DNA from: Synechococcus sp. M16.1
GTDB taxonomy: Bacteria; Cyanobacteriota; Cyanobacteriia; PCC-6307; Cyanobiaceae
Direction: 5' to 3'
Assembly: GCF_014279895.1 (NCBI RefSeq)
Contig: NZ_CP047954.1
Span: 496,001 to 560,000, forward strand
DNA length: 64,000 bases
The position numbers were made by a program, and so were the translations under genes. The notes beneath the pieces were generated by a model. It was not told where the DNA came from and ran no database searches. It saw nothing but the letters and a program-made list of their open reading frames with translations. How positions within the stretch are numbered: position 1 is the first letter of the stretch; each line of letters starts with the position of its first letter. Positions 35,509-45,146 of the stretch are shown here, in pieces.

Positions 35509-36342
35509 TCAGAAACCGAGGGCCGTCAGCACATCACTGCTCTGCAGCGTGGCGAGCTCCTGCGGGCGGCTGAGGCAGCGGATCTCCTGGCGCTCGGGAA
35601 GGTCTGCGGCCTCGGCTCCGAGGGCAACCAGGGGGGTGCCGCAATAGATCGCCAGGCGCTGGGACACCGGGCAGCTGCTGAGCGCTACATCGGCATTGGC
35701 CACCAAGGCCGCCCGTTTGGGCAGGCTGAGCTCGGCTGGCAGCACCATGCTGCGCAGCGCCGGTAGGCGGCTTTTGATCGTCTCAGGCAGCTGGTGCCAT
35801 TCCGCTGCAGGCCAGTCATTCCCCTGGCCGGATGGCGACAGCAACAGCAGGGGGCCGTCACCGCTGGGCAGTGCTTCACGGGCTTCCTCAAGAGCCTCTG
35901 CCGCCAGGGGCAGGCGGAACTGATCGGCCTTGAGATCAAGGCCCAGGGCTTGAAGAAAGGGGTTGAGACGCTGCGCCGTCCAGCCAGGACCGACGCTGAC
36001 CTGGTCGGTGCAGGCAAATCCCTCAACCGCCAACCGTTTGGGGATATGGCTCATCGACAGCATCAGGTTCACCTGCTGCCCTTCAGCGAAGTTGATGCAG
36101 ATCTGAAAGTCGGGTTCGCGCACACAACCGAGCAGGTTGGCCCAGTCCGCAAGGGTGGGGTTGGCCTCGAAGCTGAATGGCAACAGCTTGTCCAGGCACG
36201 GCAAAAGCTTCCATGGAGCTGCCTGCTGGGGGTCACAGGCCACCTGCAGGCTGGCGTTGAGCTTCTGGCAGATGTCGGCCAGAGCCGGTAGACGGTCCAG
36301 CTGGTCTTCGAGCGAACCCGGGCTCAGGGCAAGAACTCGCAT
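35509..36342 (-). CDS. Glycosyltransferase family 9 (heptosyltransferase)-like protein
   Basis: 277 residues from ATG at 36342 ([15 protein letters not shown]). The N-terminus [11 protein letters not shown] and the C-terminal [26 protein letters not shown] look like the GT9 fold that transfers ADP-heptose or similar sugars. [18 protein letters not shown] and [18 protein letters not shown] fit the family pattern at the donor side. The usual ADP-heptose residues cannot be confirmed, so a divergent or non-sugar role is possible. It diverges from ispD with a 72-base gap. Confidence 0.6.
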   Translation of the reverse strand: MRVLALSPGSLEDQLDRLPALADICQKLNASLQVACDPQQAAPWKLLPCLDKLLPFSFEANPTLADWANLLGCVREPDFQICINFAEGQQVNLMLSMSHIPKRLAVEGFACTDQVSVGPGWTAQRLNPFLQALGLDLKADQFRLPLAAEALEEAREALPSGDGPLLLLSPSGQGNDWPAAEWHQLPETIKSRLPALRSMVLPAELSLPKRAALVANADVALSSCPVSQRLAIYCGTPLVALGAEAADLPERQEIRCLSRPQELATLQSSDVLTALGF

Positions 36343-36414
36343 GCAGCGCCGCCATCCATGGTGCGAGCTGATTGTATGGAGGTCGTTTACGCCTGTCTGG
36401 GGCAGGAGTCGATT

Positions 36415-37095
36415 GTGCATCTGTTGATTGCTGCGGCGGGAAGCGGTCGGCGCATGGGTGCGGATCGCAACAAGCTGCTGCTGCCGTTGGCCGGACGCCC
36501 CGTCATTGCCTGGACCCTGGAGGCGGCCCTGCGTTCCGAGCGGATCGAATGGATCGGGATCGTCGGCCAGGAGGTCGATCGAGAGGCCATCCTTGCGGTG
36601 CTGGATGCACCCAGCAAGCCGGTGCACTGGATCCAGGGCGGCAGCACGCGGCAGGAGTCGGTGCTTTGTGGTCTGGCGGGGTTGCCGGAGCAGGCTCGGC
36701 ACGTCTTGATTCATGACGGCGCCCGCTGTTTGGCTGAACCGGAGTTGTTTGATCGCTGTGCAGCTGTGGTGGAGGCCGGCACGGCGCTGATTGCTGCAAC
36801 GCCGGTGAGCGACACGATCAAGCGCGTGGGATCTGATGGTGTGATTCGCGATACGCCGGATCGATCGGAGCTTTGGGCTGCGCAGACGCCGCAGGGCTTT
36901 GCCGTTGATCAGCTGCGTCGCGGCCACGCTGAGGCGGTGGCCCAGGGCTGGACGGTCACCGACGATGCGTCGTTGTACGAGCGTCTGGGGTGGCCTGTGC
37001 AGGTCTTGGATGCCGGCCCCGCCAACATCAAGGTCACCACACCGTTTGACCTCACCGTGGCGGAGGCCGTGCTCGCCCTCAGGTCAGCAGGCTGA
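36415..37095 (+). CDS. ispD: 2-C-methyl-D-erythritol 4-phosphate cytidylyltransferase
   Basis: MEP pathway enzyme making CDP-ME from MEP and CTP for isoprenoids such as carotenoids, chlorophyll tail and quinones. The 226-residue product from GTG at 36415 starts (M)[19 protein letters not shown], the nucleotide-binding motif with the key arginine and lysine. [17 protein letters not shown] and the C-terminal [14 protein letters not shown] complete the family order. An upstream ATG at 36358 would add 19 non-conserved residues. Its 3' end overlaps the LD-carboxypeptidase by 17 bases in a convergent arrangement. Confidence 0.95.
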   Translation: MHLLIAAAGSGRRMGADRNKLLLPLAGRPVIAWTLEAALRSERIEWIGIVGQEVDREAILAVLDAPSKPVHWIQGGSTRQESVLCGLAGLPEQARHVLIHDGARCLAEPELFDRCAAVVEAGTALIAATPVSDTIKRVGSDGVIRDTPDRSELWAAQTPQGFAVDQLRRGHAEAVAQGWTVTDDASLYERLGWPVQVLDAGPANIKVTTPFDLTVAEAVLALRSAG

Positions 37096-37963
37096 GCCGG
37101 CCGTTTTCGCCGTCCAGGCGTGCTATCGCCCCCATGGGCAGGGCTGCGTTTCCGGATCGGTGACCAATGGGCAGGTCCATCACTCTGGGAATGCCGAGAT
37201 CGGCCGTGCGTTCCTCAAGAACCTGCTCAAGGTTGAAGCTTTCGGAGGCGTCTCTGGTTTCATCGGCGCACCCTTCGAAATTGCCAAATGCCAGACCCGC
37301 CAGGCCCTGCAAGCTGCCATTCAGCCTCCACTGAGTCAGCATCCGATCAATGCGGTAGGGCGATTCACCCACGTCCTCCAGCACCAGAACGGCTCCCTTG
37401 AGGGGGGGCACAAAACGGCTTCCCAACAGGTGGGTGGCCACGGTCAGATTGGCCACGAGCAGGGGACCGCTTCCCACCCCGCCGCCGCCACCCCGACCTT
37501 GCAGGTCAGGAACGGTGTTGCCGAAGAGCAGGTTGCGCAAGCGGTCACGGCTCCATTGCGGTTCCTCCGCAAGTGTTGTGAGCAAGGGGCCATGGATGCC
37601 CCCCGCAAACCCTGCTGCCTGGCGGGCCCAGAGCAGAGCTGTCACGTCGGAAAAGCCCAACAGCCAGCCGCTCTGCCAGCGGATGGGCTGCTCCAGCAGC
37701 CGAGCAGCCCCCCATCCACCGCGGGCACAGGCGAGCAGCGCTGCCGGTTCTGCCGGATGCAGATCGGCATGGCGCGTGTCATCGCGCCCTGCGAAGTAGC
37801 CCCAACGTCGGCTGGCCAAGGTCTGGGGTTGAACATCGAGGCCCCAGCTCTGCAGGACCGCAATGCCCTCCTGCAGCTTGATGTCGTCCTGCAGGGCTGA
37901 ACTGGCGGCCACACAGGCCACACGGTCTCCAGTTCGGAGCGGAGGAGCCGGGGTGATGCGCAT
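37079..37963 (-). CDS. LD-carboxypeptidase (peptidase S66)
   Basis: 294 residues. S66 enzymes cleave the terminal D-alanine from tetrapeptides in peptidoglycan recycling. The nucleophile serine is in [15 protein letters not shown], with [13 protein letters not shown] near the start (family opening GDXXXVVAPSS) and [21 protein letters not shown] further on. A late FGNFEGC element carries a glutamate expected in the triad. ATG at 37963 shares one base with the ubiA stop (TGATG). Microcin-resistance (MccF) members also belong here, but nothing suggests that role. Confidence 0.87.
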   Translation of the reverse strand: MRITPAPPLRTGDRVACVAASSALQDDIKLQEGIAVLQSWGLDVQPQTLASRRWGYFAGRDDTRHADLHPAEPAALLACARGGWGAARLLEQPIRWQSGWLLGFSDVTALLWARQAAGFAGGIHGPLLTTLAEEPQWSRDRLRNLLFGNTVPDLQGRGGGGGVGSGPLLVANLTVATHLLGSRFVPPLKGAVLVLEDVGESPYRIDRMLTQWRLNGSLQGLAGLAFGNFEGCADETRDASESFNLEQVLEERTADLGIPRVMDLPIGHRSGNAALPMGAIARLDGENGRLSLLT

Positions 37964-38856
37964 CAGGCTCCCCATCCCCTGGCCAGAACCAGGCCCAGCC
38001 AGAGCAGCGTCCCTGCCTGCACCTGCTGGGCAAAGTGCTTCCCATAGGTGCCCATGGAGGCATCTTGTTTCTTCAAGGGGTTGCAGCTGAGCTGCATGAA
38101 GACGGCGGCAAGCAACCAGAGAGGCCAGAACGGTGCTGGGATCTGAGCCGACCATGCCGCTATGGCAAGGGTGATGGCTGTCACGAGGTAGCAGCCCCGA
38201 ACCACAGGAACCACGCGGGATCCGAGGCTCAGGGCGCTGCTGCGCAGGCCGAGGCTGGCATCGTCACGTCGGTCGGCCATGGCATAGACCGTGTCGAAGC
38301 CGAAGGTCCAGACCACGGTTGCCAGCCAACTGCACACCAGGGCAGGACTCCCGCTCAAGGAGGCCGTTGCTGCGGCCCAGGGGATCAGCACCGCGAAGCC
38401 CCAGCACAGCGCCAAGACCGCCTGGGGGAAGGCGAACCACCGCTTTGCCGATGGATAGCCGAGGATCGGCAGCACGGCCGTGCAGGCCAAGGCGAGACAG
38501 AGCCCGAGGCTGGCGGCCGGCAGACTCAGCACAACAGCCAGGCTGAGGCCCAGCAAGATCAGCAGCAGAGCGAAGGCTGGCCCTCGCTGCAGCGCACCTC
38601 TGGCCAGAGGCCGATGTTGTGTGCGTTCCACCTGGCCGTCGAAGCGCTGGTCCCAGAGGTCATTGGCGATGCAGCCTGCTCCGCTCACCGCAAGGCCGCC
38701 CAGCAGGATCTGCAGGATCAGCACAACACTGGGGGGAGCGCTTGGATTCAGCCAGAGGGCCCAGCCTGCTGGGATCAGCAGAATCAGCCGGCCGGTGGGT
38801 TTGTTCCAGCGGAGCAGTTCGATCCAGGGCTGAAGACGGGCAGAGCTGCTGATCAC
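37963..38856 (-). CDS. ubiA: 4-hydroxybenzoate polyprenyltransferase-like UbiA protein
   Basis: 297 residues, about eight membrane helices. The first aspartate motif is NDLWDQRFDGQVERT (NDXXDXXXD) and the second is YAMADRRDDASLGL (DXXXD), which bind the prenyl diphosphate. In cyanobacteria the UbiA homolog prenylates 4-hydroxybenzoate for plastoquinone. The start is probably GTG at 38856 (then ISSSARLQPWIELLRWNKP); a TTG at 38862 is close. The long upstream open frame to 39231 overlaps the ppx gene on the other strand and is not real. Confidence 0.92.
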   Translation of the reverse strand: MISSSARLQPWIELLRWNKPTGRLILLIPAGWALWLNPSAPPSVVLILQILLGGLAVSGAGCIANDLWDQRFDGQVERTQHRPLARGALQRGPAFALLLILLGLSLAVVLSLPAASLGLCLALACTAVLPILGYPSAKRWFAFPQAVLALCWGFAVLIPWAAATASLSGSPALVCSWLATVVWTFGFDTVYAMADRRDDASLGLRSSALSLGSRVVPVVRGCYLVTAITLAIAAWSAQIPAPFWPLWLLAAVFMQLSCNPLKKQDASMGTYGKHFAQQVQAGTLLWLGLVLARGWGA

Positions 38857-38943
38857 AATCAACGGGATTTGAAGAACCCTAGTCAGGGCCCGATGGCCTC
38901 GGCCATCAGTGTCAGAGTGGATTTCATTGCCGCTCTGACGTTG

Positions 38944-40581
38944 ATGCTGGATGCCAAGGCCCCAGCCCAGCCAACGGAACAGAACAACGGCGCGTCGCAG
39001 GCAGTGAACGCTGATCAGCGTCGGATCGCCGCCATCGATATCGGGACCAATTCCTTTCATCTTCTGGTGGCAGCCGTTGATCCGAAGCTGCGCACGTTTC
39101 GGATCATCCAGGCCGAAAAGGCCACCACGCGTCTGGGGGAGCGTGATCCCGAGACCGGTGAGCTGACCGAGGCGGCGATGCAACGGGGGCTGGAAACCCT
39201 TCGCCAGTTCAGAGATCTCGCCGCCAGTCACCGGGTTGAGCAGATCGTCACAGCGGCGACGAGTGCCGTTCGAGAAGCACCCAATGGTCGCGATTTCCTC
39301 GAGATCATTCTCGACGATCTGGGGATGGAGGTGGATTTGGTCAGCGGCCCCGAGGAGGCCCGGCTGATCTATCTGGGCGTCCTCTCAGGAATGCCGTTTG
39401 GAGACCGTCCGCATCTTCTGCTCGACATCGGCGGTGGCTCCACGGAACTGATCCTTGCCGATGGTCGTGATGCCCGCGCCCTGACCAGCACCCGTGTGGG
39501 GGCTGTGCGACTCCAGCGGGACTTTGTTCGGGATGATCCGATGCCCCCTCAACGGCGTTCGTTCCTGAAGGCCTTCATTCAGGGGTCGCTTGAACCTGCG
39601 GTCGACAAAGTGCGTCGCAGGATCAAACCCGGTGAAACCCCTGTTTTGGTGGCCACCAGCGGCACGGCGATGGCGATTGGCTCCCTTGCGGCGAGTGAAG
39701 AGGAGCGCCCCCCCCGCAAATTGCATGGCTACCGGGTCACCCGGCAGCGCCTGGACAACGTGGTTGATCGTTTGATCACGATGACCCCTGCGCAGCGACG
39801 GGAGTTGGCTCCCATCAATGATCGTCGGGCCGAAATCATCGTTCCCGGTGCGCTGATCCTGCAAACCACCATGAAGATGCTGGGTGTGGAGGACTTCGTG
39901 CTCAGTGAACGGGCGCTCAGAGAAGGTTTGATCGTTGATTGGATGCTTCGCCAGGGTCTTCTGGAAGACCGCTTCAGCTTCCAGAGCAGCATTCGGCAAC
40001 GCACCGTGATTCATCAGGTGCAGCGCTTTGCGGTGAACCAGAGCAGGGCTGAACGGGTTGCCAGCCATGCCCTAAGCCTCTACGACGCCACGCGAGGCGT
40101 GATGCATGACGACAGTGGCGAAGGGCGTGAACTGCTTTGGGCTGCCGCCATGCTCCATACCTGTGGCCAGCACATCAACATCAGCGCATACCACAAGCAC
40201 ACCTGGTACTTGATTCGTCATGGTGAGCTGCTGGGCTATTCCGAGGCGGAGCACCTGATGGTGGCGGCCATTGCCCGCTATCACCGCCGCAGCCTGCCGA
40301 AGAAACGCCATGAGTCCTGGCAGCTTGTGGCCACCCGAGACAACCGTCGTTGTGTTCATCAGATGGCCCTGCTGCTGCGCTTGGCCGCGGCTCTGGATCG
40401 CAGGCCTGAGCCGGTGATCTCAGCACTCCGCATCCATGCGGTGAAGGGAAGTCTGGATCTGGAGATCGTCCCTGAGCGGGTCAATCAGAACGTCAGCCTT
40501 GAACAGTGGAGCTTGGAAGGCTGCGCTGAGGTGGTGAAGGAGGCGGTTGGCGTGAATCTGCGCGTCAGGGTGCAGGGCTGA
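38944..40581 (+). CDS. ppx: Exopolyphosphatase/GppA family phosphatase
   Basis: 545 residues. The ASKHA-fold phosphatase domain has IAAIDIGTNSFHLLVAAV near the start and HLLLDIGGGSTELIL (phosphate loop). The C-terminal part resembles an HD-like domain (ASHALSLYDATRG, AAMLHTCGQHINI, RYHRRSLPKK). Family members hydrolyse polyphosphate or pppGpp. ATG at 38944 is preferred, about 26 residues before the conserved part; ATG at 38893 is an alternative and the much longer in-frame extension is not used. It diverges from ubiA across 87 bases and its 3' end overlaps the RodZ-like gene by 17 bases. Confidence 0.92.
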   Translation: MLDAKAPAQPTEQNNGASQAVNADQRRIAAIDIGTNSFHLLVAAVDPKLRTFRIIQAEKATTRLGERDPETGELTEAAMQRGLETLRQFRDLAASHRVEQIVTAATSAVREAPNGRDFLEIILDDLGMEVDLVSGPEEARLIYLGVLSGMPFGDRPHLLLDIGGGSTELILADGRDARALTSTRVGAVRLQRDFVRDDPMPPQRRSFLKAFIQGSLEPAVDKVRRRIKPGETPVLVATSGTAMAIGSLAASEEERPPRKLHGYRVTRQRLDNVVDRLITMTPAQRRELAPINDRRAEIIVPGALILQTTMKMLGVEDFVLSERALREGLIVDWMLRQGLLEDRFSFQSSIRQRTVIHQVQRFAVNQSRAERVASHALSLYDATRGVMHDDSGEGRELLWAAAMLHTCGQHINISAYHKHTWYLIRHGELLGYSEAEHLMVAAIARYHRRSLPKKRHESWQLVATRDNRRCVHQMALLLRLAAALDRRPEPVISALRIHAVKGSLDLEIVPERVNQNVSLEQWSLEGCAEVVKEAVGVNLRVRVQG

Positions 40582-41341
40582 GCGGGATCCAGCGGATGTC
40601 ATCCACAGCGCCAAGGGTGCGTGTCTCGGCGTCGGGAGAACTGAGCTGCACCAGATCAGGCCGGCCGGCGTAGATCTCCACCAGGTCGGGATTGTCAATC
40701 CTGCGCTCACCGTTCAGCAGCCCTTCGAATTCCACAATTCCCTCCCGCCGTAGGGCGATCCAGCTGGGTTCGCTGCTGCTGATCGTGAGGCCCAGGTCGG
40801 CCGTTGGTGGCGCTGGAACGATGAGGGCATCGCGCTCATCTGCAACCTTGGTCACCTCCAGATCGGTTTCGCTTGGCTCAAGGGTTGGATTGGCAGGCTT
40901 CAACCCCTGGGCGAAGCGCGTCAACTCGGAGGCGTTGCTCCACACAACAAAGCCAAGGCCAGCAAGCCCGGCGAGGGCCACGAGGGGAAGTGGATTGAAT
41001 GTTCTCTGGTTCTGAGGAGCGATGCCTCGTGGTGTTGCCCCGGGAGTCGCCCGTTTGGGCGGTCTGGTGGTGAGGGGGCCGAGGGTTTGAACCATGGCGT
41101 CAGCATCCAAACCCAGATGCGAACTGATCCGGCGCACCATGGCCTTGATGAACACGGGTTCAGGCAGTTCGGCTTGATCGCCCCGTTCCAGTGCAGCCAA
41201 TTGCTCCTCGCCCATGTGCAACTGGCTGGCGAGCTGGTTCTGGCTCAGGCCCGCAGCAGCCCGTGCCTCGGCCAACTGTCGCCCTGCTTCAACCAGGCCC
41301 GTGGCTTTGCCCTGGTCGTCCGCAAGACTCCGCTCGTTCAT
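40565..41341 (-). CDS. RodZ-like helix-turn-helix membrane protein
   Basis: 258 residues. The N-terminal HTH (RQLAEARAAAGLSQNQLASQL, then ALERGDQAELPEPVFIKAMVRRIS) matches the RodZ cytoplasmic domain that binds MreB. A transmembrane helix FNPLPLVALAGLAGLGFVVW separates it from a periplasmic DUF4115-like domain (LGLTISSSEPSWIALRREG). This is the RodZ layout; in cyanobacteria the role in cell shape is only inferred. It converges on ppx and is preceded by a tRNA gene 90 bases upstream of the shared region. Confidence 0.85.
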   Translation of the reverse strand: MNERSLADDQGKATGLVEAGRQLAEARAAAGLSQNQLASQLHMGEEQLAALERGDQAELPEPVFIKAMVRRISSHLGLDADAMVQTLGPLTTRPPKRATPGATPRGIAPQNQRTFNPLPLVALAGLAGLGFVVWSNASELTRFAQGLKPANPTLEPSETDLEVTKVADERDALIVPAPPTADLGLTISSSEPSWIALRREGIVEFEGLLNGERRIDNPDLVEIYAGRPDLVQLSSPDAETRTLGAVDDIRWIPLSPAP

Positions 41342-41431
41342 CAATGGGGCATTCGGCCTCGTTCAAAAATGAACTTAGGTCGATTCAATAGTGCAGTCAG
41401 CAACTAAGGGATTAAATCCCACCAAAAAATA

Positions 41432-41503
<72 letters not shown>

Positions 41504-41528
41504 GCACAAATCGATCTTAAACCACCGC

Positions 41529-42290
41529 CTATTGGGGTTTCGGACGGAACAGGTGGTCGTGGTCAGGCGAGTAAAGCCGTGAGCGCTGGGTACCACCGGC
41601 AAGCGCAGGACTCACCACATAAAGCGTTGTGCGAATCAGATTGCGTTCCCGACTCACCGCAGCCATCTCCCTGAGAGGGACCACGGTGAGCATCTGATCA
41701 GGCCAGCTCACCCGATGTCCGATGGCCACGGGCGTGTCGGCGGGGTAGTGCTCCAGAAGGGTGGTTTGCACCTCTTCAACGTGTCGTGCACTCAAATAGA
41801 TGCAAAGGCTGGCGCGCAGGGCGGCCAGCCGATCCAGCTGTTCCCGTTCCGGCACGCCGGTGCGACCCCCAGCGCGACTGAGAACAATGGTTTGCACCAC
41901 GCCTGGAAGGGTGAGTTCGCTGGCGAGTCCGGCGGCTGCCGCTTGGTAGGCGCTGATCCCGGGAATCACTTCCACAGGGATGTCGGCGTCGCTCAGGGCG
42001 CAGATCTGCTCGTTGATGGCGCTGTAGAGCGCCGTGTCTCCATCGTGAAGCCGCACCACCCGTTTGCCCTGGCGCTGCCGGTCGATGAGCAGCGGGATCA
42101 GCTCTTCGAGCGTGGTCGTGCTGGTGCGGATGCGTTCGCAATCCGCCGGCGCCAGATCGGCGATGGCTGGGCAGACCAGGGAATCCGTCCAGATCAGCAC
42201 GTCGGCTTTGTTCAGACGGTCAGCCGCGCGAAGGGTGAGCAGGTCTGGAGCACCGGGGCCTGCGCCGACGAAACTGACAACGTGACTCAA
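41529..42290 (-). CDS. cobM: Precorrin-4 C11-methyltransferase
   Basis: Corrin-ring methylation step of cobalamin synthesis using SAM. The 253-residue protein begins [20 protein letters not shown], the tetrapyrrole methylase nucleotide-binding loop. [21 protein letters not shown] and [21 protein letters not shown] are the paired CobM signatures. RVSWPDQ near the end completes the family. Its start overlaps the lgt stop by four bases. Other corrin genes are not next to it, though a UPF0284 CobT-like gene is in the window. Confidence 0.93.
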   Translation of the reverse strand: MSHVVSFVGAGPGAPDLLTLRAADRLNKADVLIWTDSLVCPAIADLAPADCERIRTSTTTLEELIPLLIDRQRQGKRVVRLHDGDTALYSAINEQICALSDADIPVEVIPGISAYQAAAAGLASELTLPGVVQTIVLSRAGGRTGVPEREQLDRLAALRASLCIYLSARHVEEVQTTLLEHYPADTPVAIGHRVSWPDQMLTVVPLREMAAVSRERNLIRTTLYVVSPALAGGTQRSRLYSPDHDHLFRPKPQ

Positions 42291-43165
42291 CTGCGTTGGC
42301 CTGATGGATCAGGAAGGGGTCGCTTCCGTTGATATAGCCACCAAAGGCCCAGTACGCCGAGCGCGACCAGGGTGCAACTCATCAATTGGGCGATGCGGAT
42401 TCCCCCGTCGCAAGCCGGTGGAAGCGAACCGATGCAGAGAGGATCAATGCGCAGACCTTCGATCCAGACACGGCCAAGGCTGTAGCCCACCAAGTACACA
42501 CAACTCATGGCGCCCGATGGGAGCATCCCAGGAGCTTTGAGTCCGCGGCGAAAGAGCAGCATCAACAGTCCGAAGAGCAGCAGGTTCCAGATCGATTCGT
42601 AGAGGAACGTCGGGTGGAAAAATTCCGACGTGCTGTACATCACAGGGCGGCTCTGCGCCGGGATGAACAGCTTCCACGGCAGGTCAGTTGGAACCCCGAA
42701 GGCCTCGGAATTGAAGAAATTCCCCCAGCGACCGATGGCCTGTCCCAAGGCCACGGAGGGAACCAACACATCCAGCACATCCCAGAAGGGTTGCTGGCGC
42801 CAGCGGCAGAACAGGATCAGCGTGATTGTTCCCGCCAGCAAAGCACCGTGGATGGCGATCCCTCCTTCCCAGATGGCCAGGGCCTTGAGCGGGTTGGAGG
42901 CGTAGTTGTGCCACTCGAAGGCCACGTAGTAAATCCGTGCTCCGATCACGGCAAACAGCACGAGCACGGGCAGGAGATCGCTGACCAGGCCGTTCTCCAG
43001 CTGTCGAAGCTTGGCCAGTCGGCTGGAGAGGTTCAGTCCAATCAAGACGGCTGTTGCAATCAGCAGCCCGTACCAACGCAGGGGAAGGAACCAGTTTTGG
43101 GTGTGAGGCAAAAATTCCCCTGGCGACTGGAAGGTCGCCAGGGGAAACAGGGCTTCAACAGCCAT
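42287..43165 (-). CDS. lgt: Prolipoprotein diacylglyceryl transferase
   Basis: Transfers diacylglycerol to the lipobox cysteine. The 292-residue membrane protein has about seven helices and the family core [14 protein letters not shown] (catalytic-site histidine) and [19 protein letters not shown], with the conserved arginine. [19 protein letters not shown] fits the first helix. The window encodes two lipobox proteins (17221 and 19467) that it could modify. It lies just downstream of petA (5 bases). Confidence 0.95.
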   Translation of the reverse strand: MAVEALFPLATFQSPGEFLPHTQNWFLPLRWYGLLIATAVLIGLNLSSRLAKLRQLENGLVSDLLPVLVLFAVIGARIYYVAFEWHNYASNPLKALAIWEGGIAIHGALLAGTITLILFCRWRQQPFWDVLDVLVPSVALGQAIGRWGNFFNSEAFGVPTDLPWKLFIPAQSRPVMYSTSEFFHPTFLYESIWNLLLFGLLMLLFRRGLKAPGMLPSGAMSCVYLVGYSLGRVWIEGLRIDPLCIGSLPPACDGGIRIAQLMSCTLVALGVLGLWWLYQRKRPLPDPSGQRS

Positions 43166-43170
43166 AGCGA

Positions 43171-44106
43171 TCAGAAGTTGCCTTCAGCGGCCTGAACCTT
43201 TTCGATCTGCTTCTTCTTCAGCACCAGCATGATCTGAGCCAGAGCCACCGCCGCGAAGAAGGCGAGCAGGCCGTAGATCCGAACGGGGTTCTGCAGAACA
43301 ATCTCTGCGTCCACCTGGCCGAAGCCGCCCACATTGGGGTCGTTGGTCAGGGCAGCACCGGCTTCGATGCTGTCACCAACGCTGACCAGAACTTCAGGAC
43401 CAACAGGAATGGTCTCGCTCACGCTGCTGCCGTCAGCAGAATTGATGTTGACCACGCTGGAGCCGTTGTCGCCGGGTTCGATGGAGGCAATGGTGCCGCT
43501 GGCAGGAGCCGTGTAGACGGTGTTGTTGCTCTTCTCACCGGTGGGATACACCTGGCCACGGCCGCGGTTGCCACCCACGTGGATTTGGTACTTGCCGAAG
43601 TGGATGTTGCTGTCGGTGGCGGGATCAGGAGACAGCACAGGGAAGACGATCTCTTGGTGCTCATCACCAGGAATCGGTCCCACCAGCAGGATGTTGGGCT
43701 GGTCGTCGCTGTACTGGGTGAAATAGACACCTTCTGTTTCTTCCTTGATCTCGTCGGTCCAGCGGTCCTGAGGAGCCAGGGTGAAGCCATCAGGAAGCAT
43801 CACAACGGCGCCCACCTGCAGGCCCACATCGCTGCCGTCCGCACCGATTTCCTGCAGGCCCTTTTCGTAAGGAACCTTGACGCTGGCGGTGAAGACGCTG
43901 TCGGGGAGGACCGATTGGGGCACTTCAGCCTGGGTCAGCTTTTTGGCCAGGTGGCAGTTGGCGCAAACAATCTTGCCGGTAGCTTCCCTGGGGCTGTCGT
44001 AGTTCTGTTGAGCCCAGAAGGGATATGCCCAGCTGGCAGCCGGAGCGATCAGCAGAGCCAGTCCGATGACCAGCGATCCAAGGAAAAGCGAGAGGTGACG
44101 ACGCAT
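43171..44106 (-). CDS. petA: Cytochrome f
   Basis: Membrane-anchored c-type cytochrome of the b6f complex. The 311-residue precursor has a signal peptide ending SWA before Tyr28, which becomes the N-terminal axial heme ligand ([18 protein letters not shown]). The heme-binding CANCH is at 48-52. The lumenal domain continues with [21 protein letters not shown]-terminal helix [21 protein letters not shown] anchors it. It follows petC by 39 bases, the classic petCA pair. Confidence 0.98.
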   Translation of the reverse strand: MRRHLSLFLGSLVIGLALLIAPAASWAYPFWAQQNYDSPREATGKIVCANCHLAKKLTQAEVPQSVLPDSVFTASVKVPYEKGLQEIGADGSDVGLQVGAVVMLPDGFTLAPQDRWTDEIKEETEGVYFTQYSDDQPNILLVGPIPGDEHQEIVFPVLSPDPATDSNIHFGKYQIHVGGNRGRGQVYPTGEKSNNTVYTAPASGTIASIEPGDNGSSVVNINSADGSSVSETIPVGPEVLVSVGDSIEAGAALTNDPNVGGFGQVDAEIVLQNPVRIYGLLAFFAAVALAQIMLVLKKKQIEKVQAAEGNF

Positions 44107-44145
44107 GGGACGGTGAGGGGGATGCAGGCGTAGGGAAGGGAAAAA

Positions 44146-44682
44146 TCAGGCCCACCAGGGCTTATCACCAGTTCGGAAGTCGGTCTCGGTCCACTGGCTC
44201 ACGAACACGTTGTCGTTCTCCACGCTGACGTTCGCCAGGGCCAGGGAGAGAGGGGCAGGGCCACGAACCACTTTGCCGGTGGCGTCGTACTGACTGCCGT
44301 GACAGGGGCACATGAACTTGTTGGCGCCGCTGTTCCAGGGAACAACGCAACCGAGGTGGGTGCAGATGGCGTTGATGCCGTAGCTGCCGATGGCGTCTTC
44401 GCCTTCAACGATCAAATAGGTGGGATCGCCTTTGAGGCCCTGCACCAGGCTGCGATCGCCCTCGGGGTGGCTGGAGAGCCAGCCGCTGGCTGTGATCGGG
44501 TTGCCCAGCTCATCCTTGGCGCTGGTGCCACCGCCACTGCCAGCGGCCTTGGGGGGGATGAAGTAATTCGCCACCGGGTAGAGGGCTCCCAGGGCCACAC
44601 CGGTGACGGAGCCGAACGTCAGCAGATTCATGAACTGCCGACGACCCATTCCGGGCACATCGCTCGAGGAGAGTTGGGTCAT
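44146..44682 (-). CDS. petC: Cytochrome b6f complex Rieske iron-sulphur protein
   Basis: 178 residues. The [2Fe-2S] ligands are in CTHLGC (107-112) and CPCHGS (125-130). The N-terminus is [20 protein letters not shown], a Tat-like twin-arginine segment that stays as the membrane anchor. The hinge [13 protein letters not shown] is glycine-rich, as in the family. It starts the petCA operon; a near-consensus promoter is visible upstream (44715-44740). Confidence 0.98.
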   Translation of the reverse strand: MTQLSSSDVPGMGRRQFMNLLTFGSVTGVALGALYPVANYFIPPKAAGSGGGTSAKDELGNPITASGWLSSHPEGDRSLVQGLKGDPTYLIVEGEDAIGSYGINAICTHLGCVVPWNSGANKFMCPCHGSQYDATGKVVRGPAPLSLALANVSVENDNVFVSQWTETDFRTGDKPWWA

Positions 44683-44714
44683 GGCGGACGTTCATCCAGC
44701 TCGGATTGGCGACC

Positions 44715-44740
44715 ATTATGGATGCTTAAGTGCCTGTCAA
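44715..44740 (-). promoter_or_regulatory. Putative petCA promoter
   Basis: On the minus strand an exact TTGACA (44735-44740) is followed by a -10-like CATAATGG region (44713-44720). The spacing is 14-16 bases, shorter than the usual 17. It lies 33-58 bases before the petC ATG. It also lies within the most extended 5' frame of the divergent DUF3067 gene, so that gene probably starts further downstream. Confidence 0.5.
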
Positions 44741-44786
44741 GCTTTGCAACGACAGGCGTCTACCTGCCCCTGCCGCCCCTGCTTCT

Positions 44787-45146
44787 GTGCTTGATATCGC
44801 CAACGCCGTGCCCGAGCCGCCGCTCAGTGTTGACGAGGTGATGGCCTGTCTACGCCAGCGCTGGCGGGCGACTTACGACCTTCAGCTGGTGGTTCGACGC
44901 CGTCGTTTGTACCTCCAGGTGATGTGGGCCTATCTCGAGCAACAGTCGTTCCCGATGGACCTTGAGGCCTATCGGCAGCATCTCGGTGAGGTGCTGGATG
45001 TTGTGAATCGTCTTGGTTTGGCGGGTGAGGTGCGCCAATGGCTCGGTTCCACCCGTGACAAACCCCGTCTTGGTAAGGCGTTGAGTCTTCCGCTGGAGGC
45101 GACAGGGCCGGAGGCGGAAACGCTGATCAAGGAGTTTCTGGTCTGA
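44787..45146 (+). CDS. DUF3067 protein
   Basis: About 119 residues from GTG at 44787. The conserved region is LSVDEVMACLRQRWRATYDL, LQVMWAYLEQQSFPMD and LGLAGEVRQWL, typical of DUF3067, a short family of cyanobacteria and plastids with unknown function. The start is uncertain: GTG at 44730 gives a proline/alanine-rich leader overlapping the petC promoter, and GTG at 44808 is also in frame. It diverges from petC and converges on tatC with a 20-base overlap. Its position beside petC and tatC is suggestive of thylakoid biology, but that is inference. Confidence 0.78.
   Translation: MLDIANAVPEPPLSVDEVMACLRQRWRATYDLQLVVRRRRLYLQVMWAYLEQQSFPMDLEAYRQHLGEVLDVVNRLGLAGEVRQWLGSTRDKPRLGKALSLPLEATGPEAETLIKEFLV

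Noticed and set aside
38035-38943. 303-codon N-terminal extension of the Ppx/GppA frame
   Set aside because: Overlaps ubiA on the other strand and contains no conserved segment; the domain begins after 39000.
41409-41421. GGGATTTAATCCC-type palindrome near tRNA-Val
   Set aside because: On the minus strand the T-run comes before the stem rather than after it, so it is not a terminator; too short for other claims.
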